NCBI GenBank assembly: GCA_030686995.1
Contig: CM060686.1
Location: 75,963,757 to 76,027,756, forward strand
Direction: 5' to 3'
DNA length: 64,000 nucleotides
Source: Artemisia argyi
Taxonomy: Eukaryota; Streptophyta; Magnoliopsida; Asterales; Asteraceae
The notes below the pieces were generated by a model. That model had not been told where the DNA came from, did not search any database, and saw only the letters and a program-made list of their open reading frames with translations. Positions 10,049 to 21,059 of this stretch are shown in pieces. Each line of letters opens with the position of its first letter. Within the stretch, counting starts at the first letter, position 1. The position numbers were made by a program, and so were the translations under genes.

Positions 10049-12618
10049 TTACGTGACCTCTTCTTCAAATGTTACATCCTCCACACAAATCATCTCATTA
10101 TTACTTTCTTGATAATGTTTTACGCTTTGTATGTTGACAGTGAACTCTCTATTTTCATCGTCCATTAACACAACAGCTCCGGTTTTAGAGGAACTTTTCA
10201 CGGTAAAGGGCCCACACCATCTAGACTTGAGCTTCCCGAGAAATAACCTTAACCGAGAGTTATACATTATGTTAGGAATAAAAATATTCCTATGAAAGAC
10301 TCGGTCACCTAAATATTGTAATAGCATTAAGTTAGCTCGTAGTTAGTTTAATTATTAGTTAGAATTAGTTTAAGTAACATCATGGATGAAGGACGGGTCT
10401 TTACCCACTATATGCCTGATCCACAGCCCGGGTGTGGGCGTTTTATCTTTTTTTTGTAGGAAACTATAAATACCCCTCTCCACATGTGGAGAGGGTTGGT
10501 GCTTTCATTTCATTCAATCTAATATTCCATCTTTTCTCTCATCTCTTTCTCTCACTAGAAAACACCCAACTCACTTTCTTTCTCTAAACTCTCTTCTTTA
10601 CTCTTCTATAATTCGAACCATCTCACAAAGTCCATACATGTTATGATTATTGATATGTTACACAACAGAATTTTGTCTCCTTCTGAGAATTCCTTAGGTT
10701 CTTTAATTCGCTGGTCATGCCATCTTTTTGCCCATTCTTTATATGTAACGGAGGATTCATACGCTTCTAGCCTTAACTCATCAAGCTCATGGAGTTGCAA
10801 GAACCTATTCGTTCGAGCGACCGTATAATCCAAATTACACACCTTAAGTGCCCAATAAGCCTTGTATTTGAGTTCCACCAGAAGGTGACACGCCTTGCTA
10901 TAAACCATGCGGAACGGGGTCGTTCCAATAGGTGTCTTGTAGGCTGTTCGTAATGCCCATAAGGCCTCATCGAGTTTAAACGACCAATCTTTTCTGTTTT
11001 GATTAACCGTCTTTTCTAATATTCTTTTAATTGCCCTGTTGGTGTTTTCGACTTGACCATTTGTTTGTGGGTGATAGGCGGTGGAGAACCGGTGGGAAAC
11101 TCCATATCTCTTCATGACCTTTTCCATTTGCTCATTACAAAAGCAGGTCCTCTTATCACTAATGAGAGCTTTAGGAATACCGAACCTAGCGAACAGCTTT
11201 TTCAGAAAATGAATAACTACCCTAGCATCGTTGGTCCTAAGGGCTTGTGCCTCTACCCATTTTGAAATATAATCGATGGGCACTAAAATGTATTCGTTCT
11301 CTCCTGAATACGGAAAAGGTCCCATGAAATAAACTCCCCAAACATCGAAAACCTCACAAACTTGTATAAAATTCTGAGGCGCTTCATCTCTGCTCGATAT
11401 ATTCCCGGCCCGTTGACATGCATCACATGCTTGTATCATTTCTTTTACATCACGAAATATCATGGGCCAATAGAATCCCGCATCGAAAATCTTTCGTGCG
11501 GTGGTGTTTATCCCATGATGGCCCCAGAAGGGCTCGAATGACTTTCTTTCATAATATTTATTGCTTCATTTCCCGAAACACAGTGCCTGATTATTTGATC
11601 AGGACATCTACGGAATAAGAATGGTTCGTCCCAGAAGTAGTATTTTAGTTGGGCAAAGAACCTTTTCTTTTTGTATCTAGTCATGTGTTCCGGAATGAGC
11701 CTGCTTGCAAGATAATTAACATAATCGGCGTACCAAGGTTCAGAATCTGTCATTGACATGAGTTGTTCGTCAGGGAATGAATCCCGAATTTCGCTTTTAT
11801 CAAGCTCATTAAGGGGATTTTCAAGACGAGAGAGGTGATCAGCAGCCAAATTCTCCGCCCCCCTTTTATCACGAATTTCAACGTCAAACTCTTGTAACAA
11901 CAAGATCCACCGAATTAGTCGTGGTTTAGCATCTTGCTTAGCAAAAAGATGTCGGAGATCCGAATGATCAGTGAAAACAACCGTCTTTGAAAGGACAAGA
12001 TATTGACGGAATTTGTCAAAAGCGAAAACCACGGCTAATAATTCTTTTTCGGTGGCAGAGTAATTCTCTTGAGCGGGATTCATAGTTTTGCTAGCATAGT
12101 ATATAGGTTGGAATTGTTTGTAACGCCTTTGGCCTAATACTGCCCCAACAGCATAGTCGCAATCATCGCACATGATCTCGAAAGGTAACCCCCAGTCGGG
12201 TGTAACCATAATTGGGGCTTGCGTGAGTTCCTCTTTTAGGATATCGAATGCATCCTTGCATTCTTGAGAGAAATCGAAAGGAGCATCTTTTACCAGTAAT
12301 TGAGTCATTGGCCGAGCTATTTTAGAGAAATCTTTAATGAACCTCCGGTAGAACTCGGCGTGGCCCAAAAAGCTGCGTATTGCCTTAACAGTCGTGGGAT
12401 AAGGTAATTTAGATATAGCTTCAACCTTTGCTTGGTCCACCTCAATCCCATTCCCTGAGACCTTATGTCCTAGCACAATCCCTTCTTTTATCATAAATTG
12501 GCATTTCTACCAATTTAAGACTAAGTTGGTTTCTTTGCAACGTTTGAGCATTTTTTCGAGGTTAGCAAGACAACGGTCGAAAGAGTTCCCGAAGACCGAA
12601 AAGTCATCCATGAAAACT
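10049..12618 (-). pseudogene. RLG-A pol, C-terminal half: RT end, RNase H, integrase
   Basis: Reading from 12618 downwards, the minus strand starts at the RT active site (FMDDFSVFGNSF), then the RT thumb, RNase H (from about 12240: [49 protein letters not shown]), a spacer, and the integrase with its HHCC domain ([10 protein letters not shown]), the DDE core and a C-terminal domain (10267-10049). Lesions: TAG at 12507-12509, a frameshift near 11525, and an insertion of 367 bp at 10268-10634. The first integrase catalytic Asp is Tyr (WGVYFMGPF, codon at 11329-11331), while the other acidic residues are kept ([19 protein letters not shown]). The N-terminal part of the polymerase is at 27361-28569, separated by RLG-B. 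Non-functional. Confidence 0.88.
10268..10634. mobile_element. 0.37 kb LTR-like insertion within RLG-A integrase
   Basis: The integrase C-terminal coding sequence is interrupted between 10267 and 10635. The insert contains TGTTAGGAATAAAAATATT at its left end, a TATA box (TATAAATA, 10465-10472, plus strand), a T-rich stretch, a CT-rich segment and ends AAGTCCA. The pentamer TACAT occurs on both sides (10263-10267 and 10635-10639), compatible with a target duplication. It looks like a solo LTR or a small non-autonomous LTR element (TRIM) in plus orientation. The exact ends are uncertain: the usual TG start would be at 10270, two bases in from the repeat. No ORF. Confidence 0.5.
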
Positions 12619-12794
12619 TGATGAGTGCTCAAACACTCATCATTTTTATCGTATCTGGACTGCCAAAACATCCAAAAACACCCAAAAATGCATCAAAATA
12701 CACAATTTATCCCAAAAGTGTGTTTTATATGTTTTAGATGCAAAATGTTTAAAAACAAATGAAAAACGAACAAAGTATGCACAATTGGCAGTTT

Positions 12795-13280
12795 CAGTCC
12801 CTCAAGTTTCAAAATTTGGCAAAACTAGTCCCTGGAAGTTTAAAACGAAAGAAAAGTCAACCCAAGGCAAAGAAAAGTAAAAAATTATCAAAATAAGTCC
12901 TTGGGTGAAAAAGTTTGAGAAAATTACACTTTTACCCCTCAAAATCCAAAATTGCAATAAATGGTCCCTGGAGTTTCAGTATTTGGCAGATTTGGTCCCT
13001 GGTGGGATAGTTTTGAAAGAAAAAAATCATTTTTATCCTTGGGAAGTTACAAAAATCACTTTTGATCCCTGGGTGAAAGTTTTGTGGAAATTACATGTTT
13101 GGTCCCTGGACTTTTGAAAAATGACACAATTGGTCCCCGGAAATTTTCAAAATGGAAATTTATTATTTTGTGTCCATGTACTAATGAGTTGTGGCAGGAA
13201 TTACCCTTATTACTACTTTGGATGTTTGTACAATTCAGCCCCTCAATTTCGGTTTATTACAAAAATGGTCCTTGTGATTA
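12795..13280 (+). repeat. GGTCCCTGGA-type degenerate repeats in RLG-B U3 (5' copy)
   Basis: About eleven copies of a motif like (A/T)GGTCCCTGGA followed by TTT and A-rich sequence, spaced about 30-70 bp, e.g. 12826, 12961, 12993, 13063, 13101 and 13131. The same block recurs in the 3' LTR near 23766-24250. Similar phrases occur in the LTR of the Tekay-type element F. Confidence 0.6.
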
Positions 13281-13726
13281 ATAGTTAAACCAAACGGATC
13301 CCTTTGTATTACAATAAATCTACCAAACCAATCCAAAATCTGATCCAAGCCCACCTTATAACTTCCCCATTCCAGCCCACTCCATCTCAGCCCACTCCAC
13401 ACCCCGTCCATTTTAATACCTCCCAACTTTGACCTCCCCAACTTCGGTCAAACCTCCACCTCACCCCCTACCTCCTAGCCCTGCAACCCCAGCACCATCA
13501 TCACAAACCCACCCCCTTCCTCTGCAACACTCAATCCCTTCCCCCTTGCATCCTACTCCAAACACAACCCTCCAAAACACCCTCACTGGCATCAATAATA
13601 TTAAGAAGAAGCCAAAAGCAATTTGGGCGCGAAAACATTTAAACGGATGGGATTGCTTTATCTAATCCAAGGGTGCACATGAAAGCTCGGAAAGAGACAA
13701 AGGAAGCTTAGAAACCTAAGTGGAGC

Positions 13727-13733
13727 TATAAAA
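13727..13733 (+). promoter_or_regulatory. TATA box, RLG-B 5' LTR
   Basis: GGAGCTATAAAAAGAAGC, about 1.1 kb into the LTR. The identical element in the 3' LTR is at 24697-24703. The sequence and the purine-rich downstream region fit a core promoter. Confidence 0.6.
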
Positions 13734-16389
13734 AGAAGCTGAGAAGCAGTGGAAGAAGAGTTAGAATTTTTAGAGTAAATTTAGTTGTTTTTAAGAATTG
13801 TAATTTCAAATCTCAATCAAGTTTCAGTTGTAATGTACTTTAATTATTATTAATATAAGACTTAATTTTCAGTAATTCAAGTTTCTATTTTCTTTTTTTT
13901 TTCAGTTTCATCAAACAAATAATAAAAATATATATATAAACAGAAAATAAAAAAAAATATATAGAAGGTGAAGACCAAGCAATGGAGCAGGGTTTATTTG
14001 GGATTGCCCTGGGTTAGGGACTCATGGGAGTCACATAAGAGTCCTTGGTTCAACTGATTTGAGGTAGGAAGCACATTGTGAGCAACTCTCTTGATTTCAT
14101 GTTTCATCTTTCAATAGCTGAATCTACTGCTTATGGTTGCTTTTATTGTTGAAATTAGTTGTTAGTGTAAGATTAAATTAGGTCTTAGATTCATTAAACC
14201 TCTCTTTGTTTAAGTTAGTAATCTGACTGTCAATGTAGTATAAATTGCTTATTTGAGTATTAGTACTCTGAGCCTATATTTCTGAGTTCACATAAGCCAT
14301 TTGGAGTATAGTAAACTAATTAGAAGCTTTCTTTTTACTCCTAATATCTGTTTGTTCAAGAAATTGCAAAACCTGTCTTTTAAGGGGTGTTTGGATCCTT
14401 GTGTAAACCCGTGTAATGGTAGATCTTAAGGATTGAAACTAGTTTAAACACATTACTTTAGGTTATACCAGGTTAGTTTGAGCATAAAATCTGGCCTGAT
14501 AGTGGTGAAAAGTCAAAGCTTCAAGTTAAATGTTGTTCCTTGTTAACTGTTGGGATTTCAGTTGGGATAAGCACCTTTTTACATACATTAGTTGTTAGTA
14601 TTCCTTAATCTAGCCTTAATCTAGGGTAATTTATCATTTTCAGTAAATTAAGGGGGATCAAAAGTCATTAAAGTCAACTGTGGTGAAAAATCAAATAGTC
14701 AAAGTTTCTTGTAATTGCTAAAAACTCAATTTTTGAGGGAATTTATCTGATTTTTGTGGATGGATTTAGAACCTGAAATTTGTTGAGCTCAAAGTATGCC
14801 AGCTCTTCTCTATAATCCCATATGGCTTGTAATTTTGTGATTTTTTTCTTGGGTTCCACACTTCACCAAAGTCAGCTGCAGGGCAGCCATATTGCCCTGC
14901 ACTCAGCAGCCTCAGCTCACCACCCCACTTTGGTGGTTCATTGTGGTTAACCCAGTGGGTCCCACGCACCATAAGCTGGTTCTTGCAACCCCTTCCTACC
15001 AGGGTTGACCTTTTGACTCTTTGTTTGACCCCTAGGCTAGTGGACCCCACCTGTATTTGGTCCTAAACCTTGTCCCAAATCTGTCTCAGATTTGTGATAA
15101 GCAAGTGCTTATTTGTGATTATTGGCTTATTGAAGCCACTTATTTGATCAAATCTTGCTTATTCAAGTTCATTGAACTCAGAGAAACCATTTTCATCATT
15201 GTGGACCCCACATCTTCCCATTTGAGCTAAAAAACCTCCACAGTCAACAAAAGTCAACTGTGGGATCAATAAGCACTCCAAGTGCTTATTTCTTGGGTTA
15301 TATTAAAAGTGTCTTTATTAAAAGTTTTTGTTTTTAGTATTTAATCAGTTTGGAAAAAGAAAAAACCAAAAAAATCAACTTTAATTATAGTGATAGCTTC
15401 TATTTAATAGGATTTATCATTTTATTTTTCTTTTTAGCTTATTTATAAATAATATATCATTTTTATATTTTTAGAAATTCTATTTTAGGTTAAAGTAATT
15501 ATAGAAATTTTTCCAGATTTTTATTTTGTCTTTTAGTGGTTTTTCTAATTAATTTTAGTTTAATTTAGTTTTAATTAATATTAATTAATTAAATAGCATA
15601 ATTAGATTTTATAAAGTATAACCTAGTTTTTATAATTTTTCTAGCTTTTATTTTAGTTAAAACATTTTTATAAATTTTTCTAGAATTTTAACTATTTATT
15701 TTCTATTTTTTTATAATTTAATTAGTTTAATTAGAAATTAATAAGTAATTAGATTAATAATTAGTTAATTAGTTTAAAAATACATAAAATAAACTTTTTA
15801 TAATTTTTTAGGATTCTTGTAATGGTTAATTAGATTTGTAAAATTTTTCTTAATTTTCTAAGCCTTTTTAGTATTTTTAAATAATTCTAATTAGTTTAAT
15901 TAGTAATAAATAGATAATTAGTAATTAATTAATAATAAATAATTAAATAGTTGAAAAATAGTTTTTATTTTTCTTAAAATTTTCTTTATTTATTAGGATT
16001 GTAAAAATATTAATTTTACCCTTGTAACCCTTTCCGTCCTTCAGTTGTACTTCTCGTTTCGTTCGTCTGAGTACGTTTTTAATTAAAACGTACATTTTTA
16101 GGTTTTAGCTCAAATCCTCGTAATCTAAATTCTCGTAATCAATCACGTAGCTTTCCTAAGCTATATTTGTTAATAATTTCCAAATAATTTTGATCATAAC
16201 CCTTTTCTGTGAATAATCACCCGATCACGAATACGCTAAAGTTACAATTCACACTTCAACGGGACATAACAACCCGGGGAAACCCTATACTTCCACGGAG
16301 CATTGGTTCTAGGCTGTTTGACTATTATAGTTGACCTTCCACAAGTGGTTGACCAATAATCGTCTGACGGTTTAGCACCAATCAATTTT

Positions 16390-16407
16390 TGGCGCCGCTG
16401 CCGGGGA
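16390..16407 (+). promoter_or_regulatory. Primer binding site (tRNA-Asp type), RLG-B
   Basis: TGGCGCCGCTGCCGGGGA begins five bases after the LTR end. It matches the tRNA-Asp type primer site of Athila/Tat elements (usual form TGGCGCCGTTGCCGGGGA) with one difference. RLG-A has the same 18 bases. Confidence 0.8.
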
Positions 16408-16922
16408 AGTGTGCGCGTTTCTATAGCGTTATTTGAGATTAGTGTTATCTCACCTCATTCACTGTACAAATACCACCACTTTTGTAAATTTTAAAAAAGT
16501 CATTAACACTTTTCCTAAAGTGTTAAAACACCAAAAAAATTAAAAACAACAAAACAGATCGTAACGTTTTCTGAATCGGTTTTCTTTTAAGGTGATTCTT
16601 AAAGAGAAACGATTTTGGTAAACGAGACGATACCAAAAATATTTTCCAAAAGTTTTTAAACCCATACACAAAACACAAAAACATCCGTCTTTTCTTGTGA
16701 ATAATAATAATTACATAAAAACCAACCGTCGCAAACCAAGACAGAACACCTACCAACTGGGGGTGTGAACATAATAAGTTCCCAAACAAAAGATAAAAAC
16801 TTGCCTTTGTATCCTTGTGAGTGGTGTACCTTTCTTAAAGAAGCCATTCACTCGTGATTATTGGTTTAAGTTCACTGTTGATTTGCCTCGATTATGTTTT
16901 GATTGGTTTTTGTTCCTAGTGC
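16408..16922 (+). other. Leader of RLG-B between PBS and gag
   Basis: About 0.5 kb of AT-rich, A-rich sequence with no sense ORF of note. It is the expected 5' untranslated leader, where packaging and dimerisation signals of the genomic RNA would lie, though none can be pointed to here. Confidence 0.5.
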
Positions 16923-17516
16923 ATGCGCACTCGTTCTTCTAGGTCTACTAGCCCATTACGTGAGCTTGTACGAAAACCTAGAAGACCTCGTAGACGTTCA
17001 GCACCAACAGTCAGATCTGAGATCCGTAATGTTGCCAGACCCACTGTCACCATGGCGGAAGACCGCCCCATGTGTGAGCTTCTCCAAGCACCCATCGAGG
17101 GTTACGGAGATGCCATTATTGTCCCAGCCATCGTGGCTGATAGTTTTGAGCTCAAAACCGGGTTACTCAATCTTGTAACCTCAAGTCAATTCTACGGTTT
17201 TGAGAGGGACGATCCTCATGCTCATATTCGATGGTTCAATAAAATCACATCAACCATCAAGTACAAAAATGTCCCGTGTGAAGCAATAAAACTTCTTCTC
17301 TTCCCATTCTCCTTGGAGGGACAAGCCCGGATTTGGCTTGAAAAACAACCTCCACGATCTATTGAGACTTGGGAAGATCTTGTCAAAAAGTTTGTGAATG
17401 AATTCTTCCCACCTTCCAAGACCACGAGTCTTAAGAACGAAATCACCAAGTTTACTCAAAAATACGATGAATCTTTTGGTGAAGCGTGGGATCGTTTCAA
17501 AGAATTACTTCGCTAG
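16923..17516 (+). pseudogene. RLG-B gag, N-terminal part (ends at nonsense TAG)
   Basis: 197 codons starting at ATG 16923, the first ATG after the leader in this frame. The N terminus is Arg-rich (RSSRSTSPLRELVRKPRRP). It then has the plant retrotransposon gag (capsid-like) domain: LLNLVTSSQFYGFERDDPHAHI, KLLLFPFSLEGQARIWLEK and WEDLVKKFVNEFFPPSKT. The frame ends at TAG 17514-17516 but continues in the same frame for 1180 further codons with the expected gag sequence (PHHGFSEL...), so the stop is a point mutation. Capsid would assemble the cytoplasmic particle in which reverse transcription occurs. Confidence 0.85.
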
Positions 17517-20500
17517 TGTCCACATCATGGTTTCTCTGAGTTGATGCAACTCGATACTTTTTACAATGGCGTGAGCCAAGCTGATCAGGATTCTCTCAAT
17601 GCCTCCGCGGGAGGTAACTTTTTGAGTAAAACCACAAAAGAAGCTTTGCAAATCATAGAAAACAAGTCTAAGGTCCGCTCTACACGAAGCAAACCGATTG
17701 TTTCCCAAATTAATGCGGGTCCTTCCACTTCATCTTCTGTGAGTCAATCTAGCACGGATGCTAAGATTGACAAGCTCACTGAAGCAATCCAAGCTTTGGT
17801 TCTCGCCCAAACAAAGAAAGTTTCATTTCCACAACATCCTCCACCTGCTGAGGTTAAAAAAGTGGAAGTCTGTGTGACTTGTGGTGGGCCGCATGCCTAC
17901 TACAATTGCACAACTACTGATGGTACTCCATACGAAGCTCATGCTGTAGCCGGGTCCCAAAATCAAGGAGGCAATCAATATCGCCCACCTCTGGACCCTA
18001 GCTATCGTCCTCAACATCATTATCCTGGACCTCCTGGTTTTAATCAAAACCAAAATGTCCAAAACCGTGGCCAAAATCAAAATAGAGTGAACCAAGGTTA
18101 TAAAAACCAAGGTAACTTCAATCAGGGTCACGGTTTTCACAATCAAAACCAAGGGTTCCAAAATCAAGGTTTCCAACAACAAAATCAAGGAAACTTTAAT
18201 CGGAACCAAGGTCAGGGTAATTTCAATCAGGGATATTTTCATGGAAACAACAACCCTAATCAGGGTAATTTTCAAAATCAAGGTCCCAATCCGAACAATC
18301 GAGCTCCAAATATTCCTAATCCGAATCAAGCCATTGTTCCAACCGGGCCTTCATCTGACGAATTGTTGAAACAATTCATGAAGTCCCAAGAAGAGTTGAA
18401 CAAGTTGCTGGTTAGCCAGATTTCTGACATCAAGAAGTCTTTAAATGATCGACCCTCGGGCTCAGGTACTACTTTACCGAGCAACACGATCGCTAACCCG
18501 AGGGGCGATGCTAAGGCGATCACAACACGAAGTGGTGCTTCATATGATGAACCCGCGATTCCTACTACCTCTTCTTCCTCTCTTCCAAAGGTAGTGAATC
18601 GTGAACCTAAGGTGACAAAGGACAAAGTGCAAAATCCTAGCTCACGAAGTACAGCACACGTCCAACCTCAGGTTATTCCTGAAACCAGATGTAAGCCTGG
18701 AGTTGTCTTTGAACCACCAGAAACTCCAGTGGACAACCCTAAATCCAAAACTTCTATTCCCTATCCATCACGTCTCAGTGAACAAAAGCTCCGCGAAAAA
18801 GCTAATCACCAAATGGATAAATTTTTCCAAATCTTCCAAGATTTGCATTTTGATATCAGCTTCGCGGATGCTATTCTCTTGATGCCCAAATTTGCATCGA
18901 CAATCAAAAATCTGTTGAGTAATAAAGAAAAATTATTTGAGATGGCAAGAACTCCTCTGAATGAGAACTGCTCTGCGGTTCTTTTGAAAAAGCTTCCTGA
19001 AAAGCTTGGAGATCCCGGGAAATTTCTCATTCCTTGTACTTTCCCGGGTATGGTTGATTGCTTCGCCTTGGCCGATCTAGGTGCTAGCATTAACTTAATG
19101 CCATATTCTGTGTGGAAGAAACTCTCTCTTCCCGAACTTACCCCCACGTACATGACTTTAGAGCTTGCCGATCGTTCGATTTCTCGTCCCATTGGCATTG
19201 CCGAGGACGTATTCGTTAAAGTGGGGAAGTTCCATTTTCCGGCAGATTTTGTGATTGTTGACTTTGATGCCGATTCAAGGGTTCCCCTCATTCTTGGGCG
19301 GGGATTCTTTAGAACTGGGCGCACTCTTATCGATGTATTTGATCATGAGATCACATTACGTGTTGGGACGGAAGCCATAACCTTCAACCTAAATCAAACA
19401 TCGAGATACTCCTCCAATTATGATTGTGAGTCGGTGAATCAAATTGATGTCATCGATGTTGCTGCTGAGGAGTATGCTCAAGAGATTTTAGGTTTCATTG
19501 ATGATTCTTTGAGTGAAAACCTCACTCAGTCTTCTCACCCCATCATTGCCAATTCTTCTCCTTCCCTCACTCCGTTTGAGGGAAGTGACTTCATCTTAGA
19601 AGAAATGGAGGCGTTTCTCAAAAGTGATTCGATTCCCGATGGAGTTGATAACCAAGAGATCGACCTCGAGAGGGATATTCTCATACTTGAAAAATTGTTA
19701 AACGAAGATCCCTCTCCTCTTCCTGTTCTACTACACCAACTTCATAAAGAGGAAGTAAAAAATGTTGAGAAAACTGATGACTTTCCCGAGGTTGAACTTA
19801 AGGACTTACCGCCTCATCTTGAATATGCATTTCTGGAGGGTGATGATAAATTACCCGTCATAATTGCCAAAGACTTAAGTGATGAGGAAAAGGCTGCTCT
19901 CATAAAGGTTTTGAAGTCTCATAAACAAGCAATTGCTTGGCGACTCTCCGACATCAAGGGCATTGACCCTGAATTTTGTACACACAAGATTTTAATGGAG
20001 GACGACTTCAAACCTGCAGTCCAACAACAAAGAAGGGTGAATCCAAAAATTCACGAGGTTATCAAACAAGAGGTTTTAAAACTTCTTGATGCCGGATTGA
20101 TTTACCCTATCTCAGATAGTCCTTGGGTCAGCCCAATCCATTGTGTTCCAAAAAAGGGTGGCATTACTGTTGTCACAAATGAGGAGAATGAGTTAATTCC
20201 AACTCGTTTGGTTACGGGATGGCGTGTCTGTATTGATTATCGTAAGTTAAATGACGCCACCTGTAAGGATCATTTTCCTCTGCCCTTTATGGATCAGATG
20301 CTCGAGAGATTAGCGGGGAATGAGTACTATTGCTTCCTCGATGGTTTCTCGGGTTACTTTCAGATTCCCATTGATCCGCAAGATCAAGAAAAGACCACTT
20401 TTACGTGCCCCTATGGAACTTTCGCATATAAACGTATGCCATTTGGCTTATGTAATGCTCCGGGCACGTTTCAAAGATGTATGATGGCCATTTTTTCCGA

Positions 20501-21059
20501 CATGATCGGAAAAACTATGGAGGTCTTCATGGACGATTTTTCGGTCATTGGGGATTCGTTTCAGTCATGCCTCTCCCATTTAGACAACATGCTAAAACGT
20601 TGTGAAGACACAAAGTTATGTCTCAATTGGGAGAAGAGTCACTTTATGGTCAAAGATGGCATTGTCCTCGGCCATAAAATTTCAAAGAGTGGGATTGAGG
20701 TCGACAAAGCCAAAGTTGATGTCATAGCTAAATTACCTCATCCTACTACTGTCAAAGGTGTTAGGAGCTTTTTGGGTCATGCCGGTTTTTACGGTAGGTT
20801 CATTCAAGATTTTTCTAAAATTGCCCGGCCTATGACCCATCTCCTCGAGAAGGATGCTCCTTTTATCTTCTCTCCCGAGTGCATCGAAGCCTTTGAAACA
20901 TTAAAGAAAAGGCTTACTGAGGCACCGATTCTTGTTGCCCCCGATTGGGACTTGCCCTTTGAGCTCATGTGTGATGCTAGTGATTATGCTATAGGGGCAG
21001 TCTTGGGGCAACGAAAAACAAAACATTTTCAGCCTTACACTATGCCAGCAAAACTATGA
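17517..21059 (+). pseudogene. RLG-B gag C-term, protease and reverse transcriptase
   Basis: One long frame follows the TAG. From the ATG at 17541: a zinc knuckle CVTCGGPHAYYNC (residues about 109-121, C-x2-C-x3-H-x4-C); an Asn/Gln/Gly-rich spacer (about 170-265); a Ser/Pro-rich linker; the aspartic protease with DLGASINLMP (about 510) and the flap/closing segment PLILGRGFF; then RT with TGWRVCIDYRKLND, YCFLDGFSGYFQIP (about 929) and the active site FMDDFSV (about 995). The Athila type keeps DLG in place of the retroviral DSG. The frame is lost at about 21034 (one base missing) in the RNase H linker, ending at 21059. All visible catalytic residues of protease and RT are present. Confidence 0.9.

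Larger units (their letters stand above)
12619..16384 (+). repeat. 5' LTR of RLG-B
   Basis: Starts TGATGAGTGCTCAAACACTCATCA, itself containing a short inverted repeat (GAGTG...CACTC), and ends AGCACCAATCA. The U3 includes an array of about eleven GGTCCCTGGA-like units (12795-13280), a C-rich stretch (13440-13570) and a TATA box at 13727-13733. The R-U5 is long, with an A/T-rich segment from 15300 to 16000. An antisense reading of 94 codons at 14766-15050 is preserved in both LTRs, but this is expected from their near identity and I do not call it a gene. Confidence 0.93.

Noticed and set aside
12905..13665. Several short open frames in the RLG-B LTR, repeated at 23876-24612
   Set aside because: Created by the degenerate GGTCCCTGGA repeats and a C-rich tract; no protein-like conservation.
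14766..15050. 94-codon antisense ORF in RLG-B LTR, also present at 25739-26023
   Set aside because: Preserved in both copies simply because the LTRs are about 99% identical; no recognisable domain and no independent support.
16390..16407. Possible tRNA gene pieces at GGCGCCGCTGCCGGGGA (also 42977-42994)
   Set aside because: These are primer binding sites complementary to a tRNA 3' end, next to LTR ends; no cloverleaf follows.
17222..19324. Long minus-strand open frames across RLG-B gag-pol
   Set aside because: Shadows of the real plus-strand gag-protease frame; composition follows the sense codons.
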